Source: Pseudomonas syringae
GTDB taxonomy: Bacteria > Pseudomonadota > Gammaproteobacteria > Pseudomonadales > Pseudomonadaceae
DNA length: 64,000 nt
Assembly: GCF_001698815.1 (NCBI RefSeq)
Contig: NZ_LGSI01000067.1
Span: 118,204-182,203 of the forward strand
Reading direction: 5' to 3'
Positions 17,006 to 25,200 of the stretch are shown one piece after another. A model generated the notes under the pieces. The model was given only the letters and a program-made list of their open reading frames with translations. It did no database searches and was not told the origin of the DNA. Position 1 is the first letter of the stretch. Every line of letters starts with the position of its first letter. The translations under genes and the position numbers were made by a program.

Positions 17006-17485
17006 TCAGCGATTCCCGCCTCGGCCATCCCCACCGCGACCGCCACGGCCATCGCCGCGTCCGTCGCCGCGTCCGTCGCCTCGTCCGTCGCCTCGTCCGT
17101 CATGGCCGCGGTTGCCGCCATGGTCGCTGCCCCACGAAGGGCCGCCGCGGTAGTCGCGACGTGGATCGTTGCGATAACCGGGATTGCCGCCGCGATAGCG
17201 GTTGTCACCCCAGCCATAGCCGGGCGGTCTGCCGGGCTGGTAATAACGTGGAACGGGTGGCGGCGCGTAATAGCGCGGCGCCGGGGCATAGTAGCGTGGC
17301 TGCGGCGCTACATAGATTCGCCGCTCCTGGTAATAAGTCGAACGGTAGCCATTGTCATAAGCATATCCACCTCCAACGACGGTTGCGGGCTGGGTATACA
17401 CATCGGATTCGTAGTAACCGGGACCTCCATAGCAACCAGCAAGAGTCAGAGCCAGTAAAACAAGCAGCAAGGGTCGTCGATACAT
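17006..17485 (-). CDS. Gly/Arg/Asp-repeat lipoprotein
   Basis: The 159-residue product has a lipoprotein signal: hydrophobic LLLVLLALTLAGC, with the lipobox LAGC near residue 18. The mature part is low complexity, first Tyr/Pro-rich (PRYYAPAPRYYAPPPVPRYY) and then Gly/Arg/Asp-rich, ending in GRGD tetrad repeats encoded by 12-base DNA repeats. I chose the ATG at 17485 because it starts the signal; the longer upstream frame is not coding-like. No enzyme domain is seen. It resembles Pseudomonas PA-type hypothetical lipoproteins of unknown role. It is divergent from the guanidine operon. Confidence 0.75.
   Translation of the reverse strand: MYRRPLLLVLLALTLAGCYGGPGYYESDVYTQPATVVGGGYAYDNGYRSTYYQERRIYVAPQPRYYAPAPRYYAPPPVPRYYQPGRPPGYGWGDNRYRGGNPGYRNDPRRDYRGGPSWGSDHGGNRGHDGRGDGRGDGRGDGRGDGRGGRGGDGRGGNR
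17058..17105. repeat. Four 12-bp tandem repeats in lipoprotein gene
   Basis: Units of CGTCCGTCGCCG/T stand at 17058, 17070, 17082 and 17094 (the last diverges at its end). On the minus strand they encode GRGD-type tetrads. In-frame copy number change would only lengthen or shorten the tail. Confidence 0.85.
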
Positions 17486-17721
17486 GGCGGCCTCCCGGAC
17501 CGCGATAGGGCACAAACCAGCGACGCTGGTCGGCGTTCGCCAATAGCTGGCGGACAGAAAATAAGACACGAAAACCCACTTCAAGTGCCCCGTGGGGCTA
17601 ACTATATTTGTGCCGTCACGCCCCAAGCCGGTGCACCCATGCACCATCATCAGCCGATTCAACCCGCATCAAAACCTGCCACCGCGCCACACAGGCCCAC
17701 TGTATGCGGCGTTGTGCCAAG

Positions 17722-17738
17722 TTGGCACAACTCTCGCT
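17722..17738 (+). promoter_or_regulatory. Candidate sigma-54 promoter of guanidine operon
   Basis: TTGGCAC-N5-TCGCT matches the RpoN -24/-12 consensus TGGCAC-N5-TTGCW at all but one core position, with correct GG to GC spacing. The left half is part of a perfect TTGTGCCAA/TTGGCACAA palindrome (17712-17730). It lies about 60 bases before the riboswitch, suiting nitrogen control (NtrC/RpoN) of guanidine use. Confidence 0.65.
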
Positions 17739-17795
17739 TTAGCAAACCTGTGCAGGAGACAAATCAGGTTCGCGGCACCACAATTTGCAATAGCC

Positions 17796-17896
17796 GACTA
17801 GGGTTCCGGCTCGCCAGTTAATGGCGAGTGGCTGGTCCGAGAGTTGGCGACCTCCAGTAGAGGTTACACGGCGGGATAAAAGCCCGGGAGACAGGA
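17796..17896 (+). ncRNA. Guanidine-I riboswitch (ykkC class)
   Basis: The leader contains the conserved blocks of the guanidine-I aptamer in order: ACTAGGGTTCCGGC (from 17797), GGCTGGTCCGAGAG (17830-17843) and ACACGGCGGGATAAAAGCCC (from 17867), ending in GGGAGA. A stem (TCGCCAGTTAATGGCGA) joins the first two. Downstream, before the binding-protein start, a short hairpin (17895-17910) and a CTCC that could pair with the GGAGG ribosome site (17941-17945) suggest translational control. It should turn on the following importer and degradation genes when guanidine is present. Confidence 0.93.
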
Positions 17897-17952
17897 CACC
17901 AGTGGTGTCGCGTTGCTCCTGGCCGCCCCTTTTCGCTACTGGAGGTTGTTAC

Positions 17953-19023
17953 ATGCAAAAATCCCGTCTGTTCGGTCTGCTCGCTGCAGGTCTCGTCGCT
18001 GCATTAAGCCTCTCTTCGGCGCAAGCCGCCGTCAAAAAAGAATTCAACGTGTGCTGGACCATTTATGCCGGCTGGATGCCCTGGGAATACGCAGGCACCC
18101 AAGGCATTGTCGACAAGTGGGCGAAGAAATACGGCATCAAAATTGATGTCACCCAGCTCAACGATTACGTCGAGTCCATCAACCAATACACCGCTGGCCA
18201 GTTCGATGGCTGCACCATGACCAACATGGATGCGCTGACCATCCCGGCTGCGGGCGGCGTGGACAGCACCGCGCTGATCGTCAGCGACTTCTCCAACGGC
18301 AACGACGGCATCGTCATCAAAGGCGCGGGCAAGAAAGTCGCCGACCTTAAAGGCATGAACGTCAATCTGGTGGAACTCTCCGTCTCCCACTATCTGCTGG
18401 CCCGTGCGCTGGATACGGCTGACCTGTCCGAGAAAGACCTGAAAGTGGTCAACACTTCCGACGCCGATATCTCCGCTGCCTTCAACACCAATGACGTCCA
18501 GGCGGTGACCACCTGGAACCCGATGCTGGCGGATATCAAGGCCAAGCCCGGCGTTACCCAGGTGTTCGACTCCAGCAAGATTCCTGGCGAAATCATGGAC
18601 ATGATGGTCGTCAACACCCAGACCCTGAAAGACAACCCGGCGCTGGGCAAAGCATTGACCGGTGCCTGGTTTGAAGTGGTTGCCCTGATGAACGCCAAAT
18701 CCGCCGCAAGCAAAGTCGCGCTGGAACACATGGCCAAGGCCTCGGGCACGGATCTGGCGGGTTTCCAGGCGCAACTGGACACCACCAAACTGTTCGCCAC
18801 ACCGAAGGAAGCCCTGGAGTTCGCCAACAGCAAACAGCTGCCGGACACCATGCGCAAGGTTGCCAACTTCTCCTTCGAGCATGGCTTGTTGGGTGAAGGC
18901 GCCAAGGATTCCAGCGCTGTGGGCATGTCCTTCGCCAACGGCGTGATGTCTGGCGACAAGGGCAATCTCAAGCTGCATTTCGATCCGAGCTACGTGCAAA
19001 TGGCCGCCGACGGCACGTTGTAA
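17953..19023 (+). CDS. Guanidine ABC transporter substrate-binding protein
   Basis: This 356-residue periplasmic binding protein of the nitrate/taurine-like NMT1 group is commonly annotated as a putative urea transporter component. The signal peptide is MQKSRLFGLLAAGLVAALSL, cut after AQA. The mature start KKEFNVCWTIYAGWMPWEYA carries aromatic residues likely to hold a small cation. The ATG at 17953 follows GGAGG and the riboswitch; the open frame upstream reads through the aptamer and is not coding. Given the riboswitch, I infer guanidine rather than urea as ligand. Confidence 0.88.
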   Translation: MQKSRLFGLLAAGLVAALSLSSAQAAVKKEFNVCWTIYAGWMPWEYAGTQGIVDKWAKKYGIKIDVTQLNDYVESINQYTAGQFDGCTMTNMDALTIPAAGGVDSTALIVSDFSNGNDGIVIKGAGKKVADLKGMNVNLVELSVSHYLLARALDTADLSEKDLKVVNTSDADISAAFNTNDVQAVTTWNPMLADIKAKPGVTQVFDSSKIPGEIMDMMVVNTQTLKDNPALGKALTGAWFEVVALMNAKSAASKVALEHMAKASGTDLAGFQAQLDTTKLFATPKEALEFANSKQLPDTMRKVANFSFEHGLLGEGAKDSSAVGMSFANGVMSGDKGNLKLHFDPSYVQMAADGTL

Positions 19024-19050
19024 TCCGCGTTCCGCCCAAAGGTCATTGCC

Positions 19051-19866
19051 ATGCGCTTGATAAATCGCCGCCCGGATCGGGCCAGTCGCCTGATACTGGT
19101 GATCCTGCCGTTCGCCCTGCTGCTGTTCGCCTATTTCACTGGCTCGGCGACCCGGCTGACGGAAAACCCCAACGACAAGCTGCTGCCCAGTGCCGTGCAG
19201 ATGGCTGATGCGGTGAACCGTATGGCGTTCAAAGCCGACAGTCGCACCGGCGAATATCTGCTGTGGCAGGACACCGGTTCCAGCCTGAAACGGCTGGCGA
19301 TTGGCCTGGGCATCAGTGCGCTGCTGGGCTTGTGCCTGGGGATTGCCTCGGGAATCCTGCCGTTGTTCAGCGCGCCGTTGTCGCCCTTGTTGACGGTGCT
19401 GTCGATGGTGCCGCCGCTGGCGATCCTGCCGATTCTGTTCATCGTCTTCGGTTTGGGCGAGCTGTCGAAAGTCATGCTCATCGTGATCGGCATCACACCG
19501 ATCCTGGCCCGGGATCTGGAGCAGCGCGCCCGGGAAATCCCGGTCGAGCTGCTGATCAAGGCGCAGACCTTGGGCGCTTCGACCTGGACGCTGATCCTGC
19601 GGGTGATCCTGCCGCAATTGCTGCCACGCTTGCTGATTGCCCTGCGACTGGTGCTGGGTTCGGCGTGGTTGTTCCTGATCGCGGCCGAGGCCATTGCTTC
19701 GACCGATGGCCTCGGGTACCGGATCTTTCTGGTACGGCGCTATCTGGCCATGGACGTGATTTTGCCCTACGTGGTCTGGATCACCCTGCTGGCCTGGCTG
19801 ATGGATTGGGGCCTCAAGGCGCTGACCCGCAAAGCTTTCCCTTGGTATGAAGGGGCGCGAGGATGA
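19051..19866 (+). CDS. Guanidine ABC transporter permease
   Basis: This BPD-type inner-membrane permease has 271 residues and about six spans, the first at residues 12-32. The cytoplasmic EAA-like loop that contacts the ATPase is ELLIKAQTLGASTWTLILRV near residue 170. The stop overlaps the next start by ATGA. It is the channel for the binding protein before it. Confidence 0.88.
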   Translation: MRLINRRPDRASRLILVILPFALLLFAYFTGSATRLTENPNDKLLPSAVQMADAVNRMAFKADSRTGEYLLWQDTGSSLKRLAIGLGISALLGLCLGIASGILPLFSAPLSPLLTVLSMVPPLAILPILFIVFGLGELSKVMLIVIGITPILARDLEQRAREIPVELLIKAQTLGASTWTLILRVILPQLLPRLLIALRLVLGSAWLFLIAAEAIASTDGLGYRIFLVRRYLAMDVILPYVVWITLLAWLMDWGLKALTRKAFPWYEGARG

Positions 19867-20627
19867 GTTTTATTTCCGTACAAAACGTCTGGCAGCAATA
19901 CGACGATCAAGTGGTGCTCGAAGGCCTGAATCTGAGCGTCGCCGAGGGTGAATTCTGCACGCTGGTCGGTGCCTCCGGTTGCGGTAAATCCACCTTCCTG
20001 CGTTTGTTGCTGGGTCAGGAAGTACCGAGCAAGGGCAAGATTCTGCTCGACGGCAAGGCCTTGGCCAGCGAGCCGGATGCCAGCCGTGGCGTGGTGTTTC
20101 AGCGCTATTCGGTGTTTCCGCATCTGTCAGTGCTGGACAACGTTGCCCTCGGCCTGGAACTGCCGCGCTCGGCGCTGCTCGGGCGTTTGTTCGGCAACGC
20201 CAAACGCGAAGCTCGCGAACAGGCGGCGGTGTTGCTGAAGAAAGTCGGCCTGGGTCATTCGCTGGATAAATACCCGACGCAGCTGTCCGGCGGCATGCAA
20301 CAGCGGTTGGCTATCGCCCAGGCGCTGATCATGAAGCCTCGGGTGTTGCTGCTCGACGAACCCTTCGGCGCGCTCGATCCGGGCATCCGCAAAGACATGC
20401 ACGCCTTGCTGCTGGAACTGTGGCGCGAGACGCAGCTGACGGTGTTCATGGTCACCCATGACTTGTCCGAGGGTTTTAACCTCGGCACGCGCTTGCTGGT
20501 CTTCGACAAAGTGCGCATCGACCCCCACGCCCCCGGCGCTTATGGCGCGCGCATCACTTATGACATTCCCCTGAACAGCGACCGCCGCGCAGCACGCGCC
20601 GCGATTGATTCGCTGCAACAGGCTTAG
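19863..20627 (+). CDS. Guanidine ABC transporter ATP-binding protein
   Basis: This 254-residue ATPase has Walker A GASGCGKSTF (near residue 37), signature LSGGMQQRLAIAQAL, Walker B VLLLDEPFGALD and the switch His in MVTHDLSEG. It belongs to the nitrate/sulfonate/taurine importer group. It overlaps the permease by four bases and lies 12 bases before the first DUF1989 gene. Confidence 0.9.
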   Translation: MSFISVQNVWQQYDDQVVLEGLNLSVAEGEFCTLVGASGCGKSTFLRLLLGQEVPSKGKILLDGKALASEPDASRGVVFQRYSVFPHLSVLDNVALGLELPRSALLGRLFGNAKREAREQAAVLLKKVGLGHSLDKYPTQLSGGMQQRLAIAQALIMKPRVLLLDEPFGALDPGIRKDMHALLLELWRETQLTVFMVTHDLSEGFNLGTRLLVFDKVRIDPHAPGAYGARITYDIPLNSDRRAARAAIDSLQQA

Positions 20628-20639
20628 AGGATTCTGCTC

Positions 20640-21365
20640 ATGACACCATCAAACACTTTATTCCCCGTCTTCGCCGAAGAGCTGCTGCCCGGCGGCGGCC
20701 ACCGTTCGTTCGTGCTCAAGCGCGGCGAACTGCTGCGCCTGACCGATATCAACGGCAACGCCAACGTCAGCCTGACGCTGCTCAACGCCCATGAAAAAAC
20801 CGAGCGTTTGAACCTGCCGGACAGCCTCAAATGCCAGCACACCGCCAAACTCACCAGTGGCCATTGCCTGTATTCGGACATGGGCCGCGTACTGGCGGCA
20901 ATTACCGCTGACACTTGCGGCTGGAGCGACAGCCTCGGCGGCGTGCTCTGCGCGCAAGAAGTCGCGGAGAAATACGGCCAGGGCCGCTATCAGGAACTGC
21001 GCAACGGCTTCTTTCGCAACGGCACCGACAACCTGCTGGTGGAACTGGGCAAATGGGGCCTGGGCCTGTCAGACCTGCTGATGACCTTGAACCTGTTCAG
21101 CCGCGTCAACGTTGACGACGCGGGCCGCCTGCATTTTGTGCCGGGCAACTCGCAAGCCGGCGACTACATCGAGTTGTACGCGCCGATGGATACCTTGGTC
21201 GTCCTCACCGCGCTGCAACACCCCATGGACCCGAACCCGGAATACGCACCGCAGCCGCTGCAACTGACCTGGATGAAAGCCGACGCCAGCGTCGCTGAAC
21301 ATTGCCGCACGTCCCGCCCGGAAAACCAGCGCGGCTTCATCAATACCGATCGCCTGTTCGCCTGA
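20640..21365 (+). CDS. DUF1989 protein, carboxyguanidine deiminase subunit (urea carboxylase-associated 2)
   Basis: The 241-residue protein belongs to the urea carboxylase-associated family 2 (DUF1989). Work on guanidine catabolism showed that two DUF1989 proteins form carboxyguanidine deiminase (CgdAB), which turns carboxyguanidine into allophanate and ammonia. Motifs shared with its partner are LTDINGNANVSLTLLNA near residue 35 and ITADTCGWSDSLGGVLCAQE near 95; the Cys and acidic residues there are likely metal or catalytic ligands. It stands 11 bases before its paralogue. Which of CgdA or CgdB it is I leave open. Confidence 0.87.
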   Translation: MTPSNTLFPVFAEELLPGGGHRSFVLKRGELLRLTDINGNANVSLTLLNAHEKTERLNLPDSLKCQHTAKLTSGHCLYSDMGRVLAAITADTCGWSDSLGGVLCAQEVAEKYGQGRYQELRNGFFRNGTDNLLVELGKWGLGLSDLLMTLNLFSRVNVDDAGRLHFVPGNSQAGDYIELYAPMDTLVVLTALQHPMDPNPEYAPQPLQLTWMKADASVAEHCRTSRPENQRGFINTDRLFA

Positions 21366-21376
21366 GGAGCACGTCC

Positions 21377-21997
21377 ATGAATCCGACTTCCGCTACCGCT
21401 GCATCCACCACCTTCATTCCGGCAGGCGAACCGTCGCTGACTGAACTCAAGGCCGGGCAAACCCTGCGCATCCTAGATCTGGAAGGCAATCAGGCGGTCG
21501 ACACGCTGTTCTTCAGCCTCGCCAACCCCCGTGAGCGTTACGACGTGCAACGCACATTGCGCCGCCAAGGCAGCGTTTACCTGACCACCGGCAGCGTGCT
21601 GTATTCCAACCTTGGCAAACCGATGCTGACCATCGTCGCTGACACCTGCGGTCGTCACGACACCCTCGGCGGCGCCTGCGCCCAGGAGAGCAACACCGTG
21701 CGTTACGCCTTGGAAAAACGCCACATGCACAGCTGCCGCGACAACTATCTGCGCGCTTGTATGCATGACGGGCGACTCGGCAAAGGCGACATCGGGCCAA
21801 ACATCAATTTCTTCATGAACGTGCCGGTTACCGCTGACGGCGGGCTGACCTTCGAGGACGGCATCTCCGCGCCGGGCAAATACGTGGAACTGCGCGCCGA
21901 AATGGACGTGATCGTGTTGATTTCCAACTGTCCGCAGCTGAATAACCCGTGCAATGGCTACAACCCGACGCCGGCTGAATTGCACGTGTGGAATTAA
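21377..21997 (+). CDS. DUF1989 protein, carboxyguanidine deiminase subunit (urea carboxylase-associated 1)
   Basis: This second DUF1989 subunit has 206 residues. Start MNPTSATAASTTFIPAGEPS (ATG 21377, after GAGGAGC) is preferred over an upstream ATG that overlaps the previous gene by 60 bases. Motifs match the partner: ILDLEGNQAVDTLFFSL near residue 35 and VADTCGRHDTLGGACAQESN near 90, plus a Cys-rich HMHSCRDNYLRACMHDGR. It should complete the deiminase that feeds allophanate to the hydrolase downstream. Confidence 0.88.
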   Translation: MNPTSATAASTTFIPAGEPSLTELKAGQTLRILDLEGNQAVDTLFFSLANPRERYDVQRTLRRQGSVYLTTGSVLYSNLGKPMLTIVADTCGRHDTLGGACAQESNTVRYALEKRHMHSCRDNYLRACMHDGRLGKGDIGPNINFFMNVPVTADGGLTFEDGISAPGKYVELRAEMDVIVLISNCPQLNNPCNGYNPTPAELHVWN

Positions 21998-22000
21998 GCC

Positions 22001-22096
22001 CTCGCGGCTGAAGCCGCTCCTACGGACGGTGTTTCATGGGGACGGCTTCGGCGGCTCCTGCGGGCGGTGTTTCGTAGGAGCGGCTTCAGCCGCGAG
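22001..22096. repeat. Inverted REP pair inside the guanidine operon
   Basis: The 23-base arms 22001-22023 and 22074-22096 are perfect inverse complements (core GGAGCGGCTTCAGCCGCGAG). Between them is a partial third copy (22040-22061) and a duplicated GGTGTTTC. The structure starts 4 bases after the deiminase stop and lies 110 bases before the carboxylase, so it may tune read-through or stabilise the upstream mRNA. Confidence 0.9.
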
Positions 22097-22206
22097 CGGG
22101 CTAGCAAGCTGACCACGACGGACGACCCTCGTGCAGACACATCAATAGCGGGACGGCCCGCTTCCCAAGTTTGAGGTCGAAACCATCGACTTCCGGGGTT
22201 CAAGCC

Positions 22207-25200
22207 ATGTTTGACACACTGCTGATCGCCAACCGTGGCGCCATTGCCTGCCGCATCCTGCGCACCTTGCGCGCCCTGCACGTCAAAGGCGTTGCGGTGT
22301 ATTCCGAAGCCGATGCCGCCAGTCTGCATTTGCTGGAAGCCGACGAAGCTCACAGCCTGGGTGAAGGTGGCGCGGCCGGGACTTATCTGGCTGTGGATAA
22401 AGTCCTCGCCATCGCCAAGGCCAGCGGCGCACAAGCGATTCATCCCGGCTACGGCTTTCTTTCCGAAAACGCCGCGTTCGCGCAAACCTGCGAAGACGCG
22501 GGCATTGCCTTTGTCGGCCCAACGCCGGAGCAACTGCGGGTTTTCGGCCTCAAGCACACCGCCCGCGCCCTGGCCAAACAGCATGGCGTACCGATGCTCG
22601 AAGGCACCGAATTGCTCGACAGCCTCGACACCGCGCTGCACGCAGCAGAGATCATTGGTTACCCGGTGATGCTCAAAAGCACCGCCGGTGGCGGCGGGAT
22701 CGGCATGCGCGTGTGCCGCAGCGCCGCCGAGCTGAGCGAGTCGTTCGAGGCGGTGAAACGCCTCGGGCAGAACAACTTCAGCGACGCTGGCGTGTTCATC
22801 GAGAAGTACATTCAGCGCGCCCGGCACCTTGAAGTTCAGGTATTCGGCGATGGGCGTGGCGAAGTGCTCGCACTGGGCGTGCGCGATTGTTCGGTGCAGC
22901 GGCGCAACCAGAAAGTCCTCGAAGAAACCCCGGCACCGAACCTGCCCGAAGGCATGGGCGAAGCGCTGTGCATGGCGGCGATCAAGCTGGCTAAAGCGGT
23001 CAACTATCGCAGCGCTGGCACCGTGGAGTTTGTCTTCGACAGCGAGGATCAGCGCTTTTATTTCCTGGAGGTGAATACCCGCTTACAGGTCGAACATGGC
23101 GTGACCGAGCAAGTCTGGGGCGTCGATCTGGTCAGTTGGATGGTGCAACTGGCCGCTGGCGACCTGCCGCCGTTGAGCGAATTGCAGGCAGCGCTAAGGC
23201 CGAGCGGCCATGCCATTCAAGCGCGGCTGTATGCGGAAGATCCGGGACGGGATTTCCAGCCAAGTCCTGGCTTGCTGACCGCCGTGAACTTCCCCGCTGT
23301 GGACGGCAAAAGCCTGCGCATTGATACGTGGGTTGAAGCCGGTTGCGAGATTCCACCGTTCTTCGATCCGATGATCGCCAAGGTCATCAGCTGGGCGCCG
23401 AACCGTGAGCGGGCCAGCGCTGGCCTGGCCAAAGCCTTGAGCGACACGCGACTGTACGGCGTCGAGACCAACCGCGATTACCTGCGCCAGATCATCGCCG
23501 ACGTCCCGTTTGCCAGCGGCCAGCCGTGGACCCGCTGCCTGGAAGGTCTGGTCTATCACGCCGACACCTTCGAAGTGCTCAGCGGCGGCACACAGACCAG
23601 CGTTCAGGATTATCCGGGGCGTCTGGGTTATTGGGCAGTCGGTGTGCCGCCGTCCGGGCCGATGGACAGCCGCGCCTTGCGTCAGGGCAATCGCCTGCTG
23701 GGTAATGCCGAAGGCTGCGCCGCGCTGGAAATCACCATGAGCGGGCCGTCGCTGCGCTTCAACACGGATGCCGTGATTGCGGTGACTGGCGCGTCGATCC
23801 CCATCACGCTGGACGGTGAGATGCAGCTGATGAATACCGCATTGTTTATCGCTGCCGGTTCCAGTCTGGCGCTCGGCACCATCGCTGGAGCGGGCGCGCG
23901 CAGCTATTTATGTGTTCGTAGCGGGCTGGATGTGCCGGATTATCTGGGCAGCAAAAGCACCTTCACGCTGGGCCAGTTTGGCGGTCATGGCGGCCGGGCC
24001 TTGCGGGCTGGCGATGTGCTGCACATTTCGCCATTGGTTGAGCGCAGCGCAGGGCAGCACATCGCAACGGATCAGCTGGAGGAGTTGGCGGATGTTCGGC
24101 AAATTCGCGTCATCTACGGCCCGCACGGTGCGCCGGAATATTTTACTGAGCGTTACATGCAGACTTTTTTCGCCACGGCGTGGGAAGTGCATTTCAATTC
24201 CAGCCGCACCGGCGTGCGCCTGATCGGCCCGAAACCGGAGTGGGTCCGCGCCGACGGTGGTGAAGCGGGTCTGCATCCGTCGAACATTCACGACAATCCA
24301 TATGCCATCGGCGCAGTGGATTTCACCGGCGACATGCCCGTCATCCTCGGCCCCGACGGCCCGAGCCTCGGCGGCTTCGTCTGCCCGGTGACCATTATCG
24401 AAGCCGATCTGTGGCAATTGGGGCAGCTCAAGGCCGGCGATAAGGTGATGTTTGAAGCGGTGAGCATCCAGACTGCCCGGGATATTTTCGCCGCGGGCGA
24501 CGCTAGCTGTAGGACCGGTTTTAGCCGGGAGGAAGATCTCACCGACGACGCAAATGCTGCGAATGTAACACCCCTCTCCCGGCTAAAGCCGGTCCTACGC
24601 GATGATCTGCTTTCACCCATCATGCTCGACATCGGCCGCGACGACACGCGCCTGGTGGCCCGGCTCTCCGGCGATACCCATCTGCTGCTGGAAATTGGTG
24701 CGCCGGAGCTGGATCTGGTGCTGCGCTTTCGCGGCCATGCGCTGATGCAGGCGCTGGAGGCCAAAAACCTGCACGGCGTGATTGACCTGACGCCGGGCAT
24801 TCGCTCGCTGCAAGTGCATTACCAGCCCGAGCAATTGCCACTGCAACAGTTGCTGGAGATCGTCGCCGGAGAATGGGATGCCGTCTGCGCGGCCAAGGAC
24901 CTGCAAGTCCCGTCGCGCATCGTGCATCTGCCGCTGTCCTGGGACGATCCGGCCTGTCAGCTGGCTATCGAGAAATACATGACTACCGTGCGCAAAGACG
25001 CGCCGTGGTGCCCGAGTAATCTGGAGTTCATCCGCCGCATCAACGACCTGCCCAACCTCGACGAAGTGCAGCGCACGGTGTTCGAAGCCAGCTATCTGGT
25101 CATGGGCCTCGGCGATGTCTACCTGGGCGCTCCGGTCGCCACGCCGCTGGACCCGCGCCATCGGCTGGTGACCACCAAGTACAACCCGGCGCGCACCTGG

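Noticed and set aside
17058..17105. Short regular repeats as a possible CRISPR array
   Set aside because: Units are contiguous 12-mers without spacers and lie in a coding frame.
16976..17508. Two plus-strand frames with Ala/Val or Arg/His runs
   Set aside because: They are antisense readings of the GRGD-repeat lipoprotein, which has a lipobox and correct terminator placement on minus.
17630..17645. GGTGCACCCATGCACC as an NtrC site for the sigma-54 promoter
   Set aside because: The half-sites are in the wrong order and spacing for the NtrC consensus (TGCACC-N5-GGTGCA), so I did not list it.
18004..19617. A 537-codon open frame on minus
   Set aside because: It spans the binding protein and permease genes antisense and is rich in Gln/Arg/His, typical of shadow frames.
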